DNA of 64,000 bases from Enoplosus armatus (taxonomy: Eukaryota; Chordata; Actinopteri; Centrarchiformes; Enoplosidae). Position 1 is the first letter of the stretch. Each line of letters starts with the position of its first letter. The notes under the pieces were generated by a model. The model saw only the letters and a list, made by a program, of their open reading frames with translations, was not told the origin of the DNA and ran no database searches. Of the stretch, positions 38,076 through 49,236 are shown piece by piece. Position numbers and translations under genes: made by a program. The stretch is taken from assembly GCF_043641665.1 (NCBI RefSeq), contig NC_092183.1, forward strand, positions 9,030,501-9,094,500, written 5' to 3'.

Positions 38076-38315
38076 CTGCAACCTTTTACCTGGAAGTCAG
38101 AGATTAAAGGTCAGGGTCCCATACAGTGTTTGGCTCCAGATTATTTCAGTATACTCTCAGGCAACGATTTCTGGCTTGTGCCCTGGACTTCTGGTTAATG
38201 TCTGGTGTCCCTTTTGCACCGTCTGTACTTTTTCAATCCAGAAATATCTCTCCTGATTCTTAACTGCACACAGTTCTTCCTTAAATGCCACATTGTACAA
38301 CCAAATCAATATATT

Positions 38316-39522
38316 GAGACAGGATTGTCTCGAGGCACAAATCTGGGGAAGGTTACAGAAAAATTTCTGCTGCTTTGAAGGTCCCAATGAGCACAGTGGC
38401 CTCCATCATCCGTAAGTGGAAGAAGTTCGGAACCACCAGGACTCTTCCTAGAGCTGGCCGGCCATCTAAACTGAGTTATCGGGGGAGAAGGGCCTTAGTC
38501 AGGGAGGTGACCAAGAACCCGATGGTCACTCTGTCAGAGCTCCAGAGTTCCTCTGTGGAGAGAGGAGAACCTTCCAGAAGGACAACCATCTCTGCAGCAA
38601 TCCACCAATCAGGCCTGTATGGTAGAGTGGCCAGACGGAAGCCACTCCTTAGTAAAAGGCACATAGCAGCCCGCCTGGAGTTTGCCAAAAGGCACCTGAA
38701 GGACTCTCAGACCATGAGAAACAAAATTCTCTGGTCTGATGAGACAAAGATTGAACTCTTTGGTGTGAATGCCAGGCGTCACGTTTGGAGGAAACCAGGC
38801 ACCGCTCATCACCAGGCCAATACCATCCCTACAGTGAAGCATGGTGGTGGCAGCATCATGCTGTGGGGATGTTTTTCAGCGGCAGGAACTGGGAGACTAG
38901 TCAGGATAGAGGGAAAGATGAATGCAGCAAAGTACAGAGACATCCTGGATGAAAACCTGCTCCAGAGCGCTCTTGACCTCAGACTGGGGCGACGGTTTAT
39001 CTTTCAGCAGGACAACGACCCTAAGCACACAGCCAAGATATCAAAGGAGTGGCTTCAGGACAACTCTGTGAATGTCCTTGAGTGGCCCAGCCAGAGCCCA
39101 GACTTGAATCCGATTGAACATCTCTGGAGAGATCTGAAAATGGCTGTGCACCGACGCTTCCCATCCAACCTGATGGAGCTTGAGAGGTGCTGCAAAGAGG
39201 AATGGGTGAAACTGCCCAAAGATAGGTGTGCCAAGCTTGTGGCATCATATTCAAAAAGACTTGAGGCTGTAATTGCTGCCAAAGGTGCATCAACAAAGTA
39301 TTGAGCAAAGGCTGTGAATACTTATGTACATGTGATTTCTCAGGTTTTTTATTTTTAATAAATTTGCAAAAATCTCAAAAAAACTTTCTTCACGTTGTCA
39401 TTATGGGGTGTTGTGTGTAGAATTTTGAGGAAAAAAATGAATTTAATCCATTTTGGTATAAGGCTGCAACATAACAAAATGTGGAAAAAGTGAAGCGCTG
39501 TGAATACTTTCCGGATGCACTG
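38316..39522 (+). mobile_element. Tc1-like DNA transposon, 5' end missing
   Basis: The 3' terminus is intact: CTGTGAATACTTTCC, then GGATGCACTG at 39513-39522, followed by the expected TA target dinucleotide (39523-39524). The subterminal region (39313-39500) has the second repeat motif GTGAATACTTATGTACATG. The left inverted repeat that should mirror this is absent; similarity to the family begins abruptly at GAGACAGG near 38316, inside the transposase N-terminus. The copy can therefore not move with its own ends. Confidence 0.93.
38318..39304 (+). pseudogene. Tc1-like transposase, N-terminally truncated
   Basis: Cut-and-paste transposase of the Tc1/mariner superfamily. The frame is open for 328 codons to a TGA at 39302-39304, against about 340 residues usual. 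An in-frame TGA at 38315-38317 and loss of the family start codon show truncation by about a dozen residues. It keeps the paired helix-turn-helix DNA-binding region (GYRKISAALKVPMSTVASII, TLPRAGRPSKLS) and the whole catalytic core. The DD34E triad is D at 38738 (LWSDETKIE), D at 39011 (QQDNDPKH) and E at 39116 (DLNPIEHLWR), exactly 34 residues between the last two. No other frameshift or stop is seen, suggesting recent insertion. The first ATG left is at 38387. Probably inactive. Confidence 0.93.
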
Positions 39523-39524
39523 TA

Positions 39525-41950
39525 AATGCTACCACGTTCAAATCCTTCACACCAAGCCACCCACCAGCCAGGAAGGACAAAGGCAGCTTTGTCTCAATCT
39601 CTACTTGCCTTGCTCTACATGTCCCAAGATGCTTTGTTGCTTTGTGTGCACATCTTTTTAAGGGTCTCCCTTTCTCTCTCCATCTCTCTCTGTCTCTTTC
39701 TCCATCTCTCCCTCGCCCTCCCCCTTTCCCACTGGTGATTTGTTTTTCTCCTGTGGGATTTGGGATCCCATTCATTGAGAACGCATTGTTCGGCTCTTAT
39801 CCATTCCAGAGGATGGGCCCCGAGAGGCAGAATGGGTGACTGTGGGTGCTCTCGTCTCTCACTTCTCCCTCTCTCTCCCCCTTCTCCTCGCCACCCCACT
39901 CCTTGCTCCTTGCCATACGATGATGTCATGGCTTTTATTTGCTCCGGGGGTACCCATTGATTCTCTCTCCGTATTACACACTCTATATCTCCCTCTTCCA
40001 CCTCCCTACCCACCCCCCTAACCTCCACTCCTGTTTTCCTCAGCCAGTCCCTTTCCCAGATTCTTTTGCCTCTTAAAAGGCGCCTGGGGGATTTAGGGAT
40101 GTTTGGATGTTGTTTAGCACACCCACGGTACATGTTTGACACCCAGATAGGGAAGCCATCAACCCCACAAATCCAACTGCAACTCCCATTTAAATCTCAT
40201 TGATTTAACATCCCTCTTTTATTCTCACATCTCCCACTCCTGTGATCAGCTTTTATTTCTCTCTGACTGTTGTGTCTCACACCCAGTTTGTGAAGTAATC
40301 ATTAATCCCCTGATAATGTGGTGCCATTTTGCCATAGCCGGTAGCTATAAAAGCAGTGAAAGAGTGCTTAAGACTGAGATTTTCAGATGTGCATGTGTTT
40401 TTTGTTTTTTTTCTTCCTTCATTTCAGTTTCTTTTTAGAGAGGCTGCTCTGCCTCTTGGCTGAACTATGCTGGGGTGAGAAATCTATTTCAGTTTAAACA
40501 AGACGCACTGATTGCAGAAGCACAGAGCCAAATCACATCCATTCATTCCAGTGAAAGTTGGCTGATAGGCATACGCGCAGAAAAATGCTTTATTTATTTT
40601 TTTTAATGCCAAATATTTGTAATAATGCAGATATATTATCACATCATGAACAGGTCTGGGTGTTTATTCATGTGGTTTCTCTTTTGATTATTGTGGCATT
40701 CTTTTGTTTTCTGAATTGTGCTGCATTTCATGTTGTCAACAGTCGTCTTTGTCTGCTTGCATCGTGCTGTGACGGGATATAATGGCAATGAAAGGATATG
40801 AGCTATAGGCCTCTTCCTTTCCTTGAAATAATGATTATAATGAGTGGGTTGGAGCCTGGCAGTTTTGTCATCCGACATGCAATGATAGGGCACAGAGTGC
40901 TTCCTCTGCCTGTATCAACAAATTGTCACCAGTGTCTTAATGAATACCCAACCTCTTTGATGTTACACTGGTATTTGACTGTTTTGTTGAAAGGTAAAGT
41001 ATTGATTTGGACAACGGTCTCTAGGTTCAGAGTTGCACGTGTTTGGTCCACCTGCAACATGGGTATAGGGATGAATGTCGTTTGAATTTTTTTGATAATT
41101 ATACAGATGCAATTCCTGAGTTTTAGTGCTGATACCTTTTGATTCGTTACACCATGTTTGCACAGGCAGCATAGTGAAAGCAGCACATTAGCAGAGCAGC
41201 AGCTTCAGTTATCAGTGTCTACACATGATGCGTTCAGTCACAGTTGTGAGTGTAGGTCACCCAAGTTTTGGCATCGCTCAGAGCAGAATACACAATCACC
41301 ACAGTTATGCACATAAAATAAAGAAGAAAATAGTCTTGAAGCATAAAAATACAATTCGGGTCGCGGCTAAGCTGAGTGTAAAGCACGAGTGAAGCACCAA
41401 TTATTAAACTAACCCTAACCCTATATTGATTAAAATAGAAGCGTATCCGTTCCATCAAACAAATGTCAGATGGATGACTGAAAAACTCAGCTGAAACCTC
41501 TTGCGTAGACTTTATTGTGAGGAATATAAACATGATTTTCTACAAAACCCTTTTTTTCATTTAACTAAAGGAATCAAACTTCTCAAATGTCAAATGCTGA
41601 GCACAAGCAGTTGTACAAGAACTTTGCCTAAATAAATTACAGTCAAAAATTGGGAAAATTATGATTTAAATCAGTGAATGTCTGAATAGATAATAAGTAA
41701 TTGAGACAAAAGATCTAACCAGACATTTAATGCCAACTTTTGTTTTTTAGTTTTCCAACCAGCCCTGCTCAGTGAATTGACTTTGTGTTGTGGCGTGAAC
41801 TGAATAGCACTGGAAAGAAATGGAAAATATCATTGTCTCTTATCATAACTACAGTATGTTTGTTGGTGACACCATATTTATGTCTGGCTTTGTGTTGTTG
41901 GTTAGTGGTGAAATGTTTTTGCTTTATTGGAGGGGCAGCTGTACTGTAAA
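39525..41950. other. intron 5 stretch with polypyrimidine blocks, no gene
   Basis: 39660-39740 and 39850-40040 are strongly CT-rich (repeated TCTCTC, CTCCC). The open frames on both strands here follow that composition and are not called. The rest is unassigned. Confidence 0.5.
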
Positions 41951-41972
41951 CTCTCCCTAACTCTCTCTTTCT

Positions 41973-41996
41973 CACACACACACACACACACACACA
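41973..41996. repeat. (CA)12 microsatellite
   Basis: Uninterrupted CA units after a CTCTCTCTTTCT run. Confidence 0.95.
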
Positions 41997-42171
41997 TTTT
42001 AGTCCTCCCCCTCTCTCTCCTTGTGTATGAGAGCGACAGTGTCTACATACCATGGGGGCACAGGCTGGCTGCCTTGGCAATCTTCTAGCTCTGCCACATA
42101 GTGGAAAAAACAGGCCTTACAGTTGTGAATAGCGGCCGTTACTCTTGTCTTGTTCAAGCACTCTCACTCTC

Positions 42172-42176
<5 letters not shown>

Positions 42177-42210
<34 letters not shown>
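42177..42210. repeat. (CA)17 microsatellite
   Basis: Uninterrupted CA units. Confidence 0.95.
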
Positions 42211-42213
<3 letters not shown>

Positions 42214-43754
42214 CTGCAAACCCACACACAGCTCAGTTGTCCATGTTGCCCATAACCCCCACTCCAACCTTGTGCCAACCTAATACATTAAAATGCATAC
42301 TGTTTCAAAATGGAGGCCTTGGCTGTAGGGGTTGAGTGCCACTTATCCTAGAACCTGGCACACCGATGGTTAGTTAAGGCTCACACTACAAGATGTTGGC
42401 TAGCTTCAGTTCTTATTTAAGCCACCCCACACACATTTAGAAGATTAAGGTTTGAAGGTTTGGCTTTTTAGATGCTTACTTAGAGTCACGTTGAAGTAAG
42501 CAGATTCAGTGGTGAACATGAAGTTTGAAACTTGAGTTTTGATTTCTAAAACTTTTATTATTTTATTGATCACTAGGATAGGCCAGAACAGCTTTCCCAT
42601 GGTGGCTGCTCTTTGGTTAGAACATCTTTTCCCAGCCCAGTTGGAAAGTACACAGAGTTTATGGACTTGGCAGCAAAGGCTGGTACATGACATGGCACCT
42701 TCCCTCTTTCTCCGTATCAGGCGACGGTAGCTAGCTGCCACCACCATAATCATCTTGTTATGGCTCACACACGGCTCGTGTTCCTTGGCTTGTTTATCTT
42801 GGCGCTGGGGCTGTTGAGTGTCTCCATTCTCCCTGGCTCTGCAGTGTCAAGCTTCCTGATTTAGAGGCTCTTAAACATGAAGATTTATTTTGGGTTTAAA
42901 AAAAGACCCAATGATGAATTTTAAGAAATGTTTGACAATATTAGATCAGTAAATGGGTGAAAATATCATTACTTTTTTCCCTGCAGCGCACTGTAGCTCT
43001 TATTGATTGATAAAAGGTGATGAACTTAATAATACAGTTAATACAAAAACATACCAGCAACTAAATATGAATAATAATCTCTCTCTAATCTCAGATATTT
43101 TCCTATTTTTTTGATGTTTCAATGTGGACAGCAAGCTTTCAGAAGATGACTAGAATACATTTGCCAGTATGTCAGAAACCTGTTTTACATGTTTAAAGCA
43201 TTTTCAGACGTATTCTCATTGGTGTGGGCATGGCCTAAATTCAAGAGTTGAAAGGCTTGAGGGTTGAGCTGAAAGTCTTGTAAACAGTAAGCCTTGGATA
43301 AATAGTCCGCAGAGGCAGAGCTCCCTCTGCCCACGGATAAACTGCCAGCTCTAGTCATTCCAATTCAGGGTTCGGCAGTTTTTAGGTGCTTAATGTGATT
43401 TGTCGTCCTTTCAATGTTTGCACCCTCCATGTAGGAAGTGTGGGAGGTGTGAACAAACAATGTGAAAGCACCAGGCTATTTCCAGACATTTCTTTTCTCT
43501 TAGTCAGGTGCCATTCAAATAGATATATTGTACACGTTGCTTTTAAATCTCAAATCAGCATTTCCCTCTGCTTCTCCCTGTCTGTAATAAGTGTTTTCTT
43601 CTTATTCCTGTGTCTGTTTTTATTTCTTTGCTGATCAGTTTCTCTCTTGGTCTGTACCTCTCTTTATACTCCATCTATTGACTAATGTCCCCATTTCTGC
43701 TTTTCATCAATGCTTCTAACAACTTGATTATTGTTTAGCGTCAAGATACCACTG

Positions 43755-43860
43755 TAGTGAGGCATCCTGATGGGCCAGTGGCTTTGGGATGCATACCGTG
43801 TAATCACAACAACCCTGGTTTGGATCTGGCAGGGGACCTTTGTCACATGTGGCCACAGGC
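43755..43860 (+). mobile_element. decayed tRNA-like SINE fragment
   Basis: GATGGGCCAGTGGCTTTGGG resembles an A box context. CCCTGGTTTGGATCTGG resembles the B box GGTTCGAATCC. GGGGACCTTTGTCACATG follows, a segment that in fish SINEs comes directly after the tRNA head. It is too diverged to be a functional tRNA. Confidence 0.55.
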
Positions 43861-44875
43861 GTATTTATTATCATGCTATATGTACAGTGTATAACACAAA
43901 CAGAAGTAGTTGTGTTTACATTTTCTGAAACCGAAAACCTTGTAAACAGAACAGTAACAATGGCAAATATTGATTCTGAGAGACGCTTCTGTATGAGGAA
44001 AAACAGCTTAAACATAAAACATGACTGTCGGGGACAAATCATGGTTTAAAGTTGTATGTCAGTTTTTGTACATGTAATCTCTCAGGCCAACGCTGATATG
44101 AACATGTAGTTATGGTGATGTTTTGATGCTGAAATTAATTCTCTTTCTATTGAGCAGATTTACATGTTATTACCTGTGCACTAAAACACTCCCAACTTTT
44201 CCCTTGCTCCTTCTACCTTCTGTTGCATATCCTGTGATTGTTGCTCAGTGTTTGAGTTGAACAGAATGAATGAGAGAAGAAACATACTGTGTGTGCAGTT
44301 GGTGAGAAAGGTATTTTTGGCTGCTCTAAAGGATGACTCAGAGTGACATATGAATAGATAAGAAATGATCCTTCCGTCAGTTACAAAAAGCCACTTTTCC
44401 TACTACGCCATTGCCACATCCACACCATTTTTTCATGTCATTTTTTTGCCATCTCTGCAATCACTCATCTTTCTTTTCTCAAGATGACCTCTTTCTGCTG
44501 CCCCCCCCCGCCTGCCTGGCTCATTTGTGTTTGTGGTAATTGGAGCAAGCGTCACATTCATAGCCAAAGCCCTTGACAGTTTGTGTGTTTAGAGCACCAC
44601 ATATGTCACCTGCTATTAAAAATAGGTATAGCATTTTAATTACAACACAGCAGTGTTCCACCAATAATGGAGGTATTGAAACTGAGGCGCACAGGAGCAG
44701 ATGTAAGGCAGGCCCTGAGGAACCGTCACAACATCTCAATGCACTGAATAAATAGCAGCAACTGATGACACATGATGTCAACAACTGGCAGCAGATGTAT
44801 TCTTAAGAAAATGGGGGAATTAGGTGTGCATTATTTTAAAAGTGCACCAGTGGATTGTTTAAATTAGTAGGTTGA

Positions 44876-45150
44876 CTGTATTTTTTCAATTGACTGACTC
44901 AATGTTCAGTCCATAAGATGTCAGAAAATAGTGAATATGCCATCACAATTTCCCAGAATCAATGGTTACTTCAAAGGTGTCTTAAAACCGATTGTTTTGT
45001 CTTATAAACAGCCCAAAAGTGCCCAAAGATATTACATTTTCAATAATATGAAACAAAGAAAAGCAACAAATCCTCACATTTGCAGCAAATTGGTATTTTT
45101 CCTTGGCAAATTACTTGAGTGACTGTAACTTTTGAAAGAAGAAATAACAT
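44876..45150 (+). repeat. dispersed repeat, copy 6 (near full length)
   Basis: CAATTGACTGACTCAATG, GATGTCAGAAAATAGTGAA, TTTCCCAGAATC, TTGTTTTGTCTTATAAACAG, AAAGATATTACATTTTC and AAAAGCAACAAATCCTCACA follow in the order known from copy 2. The 63-codon frame at 44931-45122 lies inside and is not a gene. Confidence 0.7.
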
Positions 45151-47280
45151 GAATCTTTCAACTGCAAATCAAAAGCTCAATTCTTAATCAATAAAACACA
45201 TCCTTGCTCATATTCATACACAGCAGTTTTGGTGCTGAAGCTTTATTATTTGGTTGTTGTTTCCTGCTTTTGCCAGATTGCCAGTTTGTCAGCTCATCAA
45301 ATGATTATGTTTTTAAAGCAACTTACTCAAAAGAATTTTGGGAAATGAAGGGAAATTCAATGTGCTATTGATCTGTAATTTCTGCTTGTGGCTACAGTGG
45401 TCGCTTATTAGCAAATGTTACATTTGGCCGCAGTAGGCAGCTGTTAACAATGAAAAAGCTGTAAAAACCCTCTGTGCACTACCTGCTCAGCACCAAACAG
45501 CAGACAGACAAAGTTAGCGACTAGCTTCTGAACATGGTGGAGCATGTAGAAGCATTTAAAGAGCCAGATATTTTCCTCAGGTGTTGGTAGAGACTAGCCA
45601 CAAGAGTGTGAGTTTTGGACTTACATTCACCAGGTGGCCAGAAATGCGACTCTAAATGAATGATAATGTTGCTCCATAACTGCTGGATGTGTAAATAAGC
45701 AACTATCTGCTAACAAGTTCACCACGTCCACTTAAACGGTGATGATTGAAAATTGATTTGATGAAAAAAAACTTAATTGATGTTACAAATTGTTGATTTT
45801 TAATTTTCTGTAATCAACTTATCATTTTAGTACTACTATGTAGTTTGAATCACCTTTGAATCACCCAGCTTAAGAGCTTTAGAAGCCATTCACTTATATG
45901 AAAGTATCTTTGATTACCACCCCACCTTCTGTTGGAAAGAAAATACTTTCTTTAGCTGTGAGTGGTGAGTATGACTAATTCGACAAGCTTCAGCCCATGT
46001 AGCAGACAAGACAAACCTCAACAGACAACGGGTATAAATCTTGCATCTTTCCTCTGAGAATGATTGGAGCTGGAGTTTCTAAATATTGCATGATTGTCCT
46101 CCTAGTGAGTGTGGGGTCATTACAGGTGTCTATCACAACAAAAGAAAAATGGGACGGTGTTGAAAGAGCCTTTGTTTCGGTGTAGACAGCACACTGAGTC
46201 ATATTCGAACCTGTTTACAAGTGTGCCTGTCTGTTTCCTGATAATGTGGGTCAGAGAAAATCCACCAAGGCGGAGAGAAAGTATCCCTTATTCCACATGT
46301 GGCTGTCATCCTGCCTCCCTGTCAGTCTGTGTGCTCTTTTCTACTATCACAGTCTGTAATTCCTCTTATTAGCTCCAGGTCCTAGCTATCCAGCTATATT
46401 TTGTTTGCAGCTTTAGCAGCCGTGTCGGTTCCCCTGTAGCATGTCTGATGGGAGCCGAACACTCTGTTCTTTGTTTAGAGCCTGCACTATGAATTATAGA
46501 TAGAGGAAGCTGCTCTGATATGTCACTTTCTTAGGCTTGGCAGAACACACACACTTGAGAATGCTAGACACAATGCCGACATGCACGCACACACACTTGC
46601 ATACAGAAAGGTATACATTTTGATGTAAATGTTTATAAATCGAGGCAAATTCATGTACATGGAAATAGACAAATACACAGCGGAAAGACACACACCAGGT
46701 GGCATCCTGGGAAACTGTTTTTTATTCTGAAGGCTTTTCAGAGTCGCCCATAGCGCTCCAAATACATGCACCCCTGGAAATCTACTCTGGCTTTGGTTGC
46801 CTTTACTGCCGTTGTCAGATCCAAGTTCACTACAAGCGCACACACACACACACACACACACTTGCGGTATAATACTCTTATTGTCACATCAGCCTATATG
46901 GAAAAGCATGTCCTATCTTGTTTTGTACTGTTTCTTTTGTGGTTTTCACACATATTTTCACAAACGGGTATATGGTCCATGGTATGCTTTGTTTTCTGCT
47001 GAGATGTTAATTGGTCACTGTTCATTCTGTTTTTCCTCTGCCATACTACTTTACCATCTTGCCTTGTGTGTGGGTGTCTACCGGCTTCATCACATTTTAC
47101 AAACAATATCCTGGTTCAACTTTGACCTACCATAGTTGCGACAGCTGTGTGTGCACAGTTTTCCTGTGTAATAATGGATTATTACAGTCTTATCGCCTGG
47201 CTGATTGTGTTTCTTTGCTCCCAGCAGACTATTATTATTAGTGAGCAACTTGTTATCATAACTGGCCAAAACTACAAAAA

Positions 47281-47342
47281 TAAAGGATTTCCAAGGATCT
47301 CTAAGGATCTCTAAGGATCTCCAAGGATCTTTAAGGATCTCC
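47281..47342. repeat. 10-bp minisatellite (CTAAGGATCT)n
   Basis: Five exactly spaced 10-bp units, CCAAGGATCT CTAAGGATCT, then CTAAGGATCT, CCAAGGATCT and TTAAGGATCT (47291-47340). They are preceded by a decayed unit at 47281. Confidence 0.85.
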
Positions 47343-48258
47343 ACTTGCAGTGTATTCCTGAATGTTACACCTTTGGTCGAACAGAGTCCAGTCTTTATTT
47401 GGGAACTCAAGGAACACACTCCTCCAAAGCCTCAACTGTGTGAACTTAGACTCAACTCTCCAACTTTATGATGTCACCAGGTGTCAAATCTGGAGCTTCT
47501 CCAAAGATAATAATTTGAGGGAGATAATAAATGCGTCTGGAAAAGCAGCCAGGGGCATTTTCTGGGAATATAGATACATGTTTTGTAAAACCACCAGGTA
47601 TGAAATCTCAAACGAAGCAGCTGTGAGTCCATAATAGGAAACTCAATGCTGAGAGCACCTCTGGGCCTCCACAGCTCTGACAAGTCTGACTCTATCTTAA
47701 TTTCTCTTCTTAATTTGGCATCTGGTTGTAGTGCCTGATCACAAATATTTATTGGAGCATGGTGAAGTAGCAGAATAACAGATAAATTCTTAAATTTAAT
47801 GATGTTCTTTTTAATGTCTGTACAAATTGAGTAATGGTAAGTGTTGCTTACTTTGGCAGCAGTAATATTCTAAGGCCATTAGCCGGCCATGATCTGCTGC
47901 TGCACTGCGACTGTTTTCTAAATGATATAGGAGGAGCACGGGGAGAACGGAGGAGTAAGCACTTTTGTTATCATCTCCTTGTCAGATCCTCACAACCACA
48001 GCCGTCTATTACACTGCTAATAATAGAGGCAGGCTTTATCGCTTGGAGCACTATCGCAGTAGTAAAGAGAGGGAGAATGAAAGAGAGGCTCTGCAATATT
48101 GACAAAACTCATATTGTGATTCTTTTTTTTCCAGAATATTGTAAAGAAGAAAGGAAACAGACAGGCAGGTAGAGAAAGATGTTATGAAAGTCCAAAAGCA
48201 AGTTGTTATGAATGTTTGATTGGCACCCTAAAAAGAAAACATAGCCTGGGATAAAAGA

Positions 48259-48278
48259 GTGTGTCTGTGTCTGTGTCT

Positions 48279-48309
<31 letters not shown>
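48259..48309. repeat. compound (GTGTCT)n (GT)n microsatellite
   Basis: About four GTGTCT hexamers pass into a (GT)n run, suggesting the hexamer arose from the dinucleotide by point change and slippage. Confidence 0.9.
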
Positions 48310-49182
48310 AGAGTGAGAGTGTGTTTTCAGTGTGTGGTCTTTGTAGTGTGCAGCTGAACATGTGTGGGTGGAAATAGTTGGAGCCAGGTTCTCTCCTGGT
48401 TTGAGCTGTATCCAGTAGCGCCAGTGTGGTACAAATGGAGTCCCATCAAACCAAAAAAAAAAAGAAAACAAGTTCAGATTGGAGCAGATAGCTTTGCTGC
48501 ATCAAGCCCCCCCCTACACACACGCCGTATCAAAGCCAGACTCGATCCCCTGCGCTATCTGGTGTAGCCTTGATGGCAAGGTGGGGCAGATAGGGAGAGA
48601 TTAGCTGGGTGGTGATATACAAATGTGTTTGGTCAAAACAAAGCTCAGGGGCTGAGGGATGGTGGCAGATGCATGCATGGAAGGAAGGAAAGGCTCCGTG
48701 TTTGTTGTGGTTTCAGTTGTTTCTTCAGACGTTAGCTGACATCTTGATGTGAAGAGGCTGAACAGGAGGCTGTTTGTTTAGCTGTGTGAGGAGTTCTTCA
48801 AGTTTGGCCTATTTGTGGAGCTGGAAAAGTAATTTTGAGGCAGCTGAGAGCTCAGTTACATTATTTTTTTGTTTGTTTTAGGCTTCGTGTCAAACGCTTG
48901 CGTGATTTAAATTTAACATTTAAGCCTCCAAGTCCATTATGTGTTTGACATGTATTTTCGTGCACAACAAAGTTTAACAAGAATTTATGAGCCTATTTTT
49001 AATGGCTAGGATTATGCAGTGATGTTTCCTTGGGTTATTCTACAACTTTGATCACTAGCATGAGCCTTTTCTCTATTGTTTGGAGCAAAAACTCCCACAG
49101 AACTTGTATCAGTGTTTGTACTTCTGCACTGTCAGAACAGTTCTGCAGAGTCTGTGCAGAGGCAAGATATGAAGGCTTTGAA

Positions 49183-49184
<2 letters not shown>

Positions 49185-49234
<50 letters not shown>
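49185..49234. repeat. (CA)25 microsatellite
   Basis: Uninterrupted CA units. Confidence 0.95.

Positions 49235-49236
<2 letters not shown>

Noticed and set aside
38476..39308. Several minus-strand frames of 70-95 codons
   Set aside because: Antisense shadows of the Tc1 transposase.
39615..40142. 175-codon Arg/Glu-rich frame on the minus strand
   Set aside because: It is the complement of a polypyrimidine tract; composition alone explains the open frame.
41409..41423. CTAACCCTAACCCTA, a telomere-like stretch
   Set aside because: Only two and a half units; too short to call an interstitial telomeric array.
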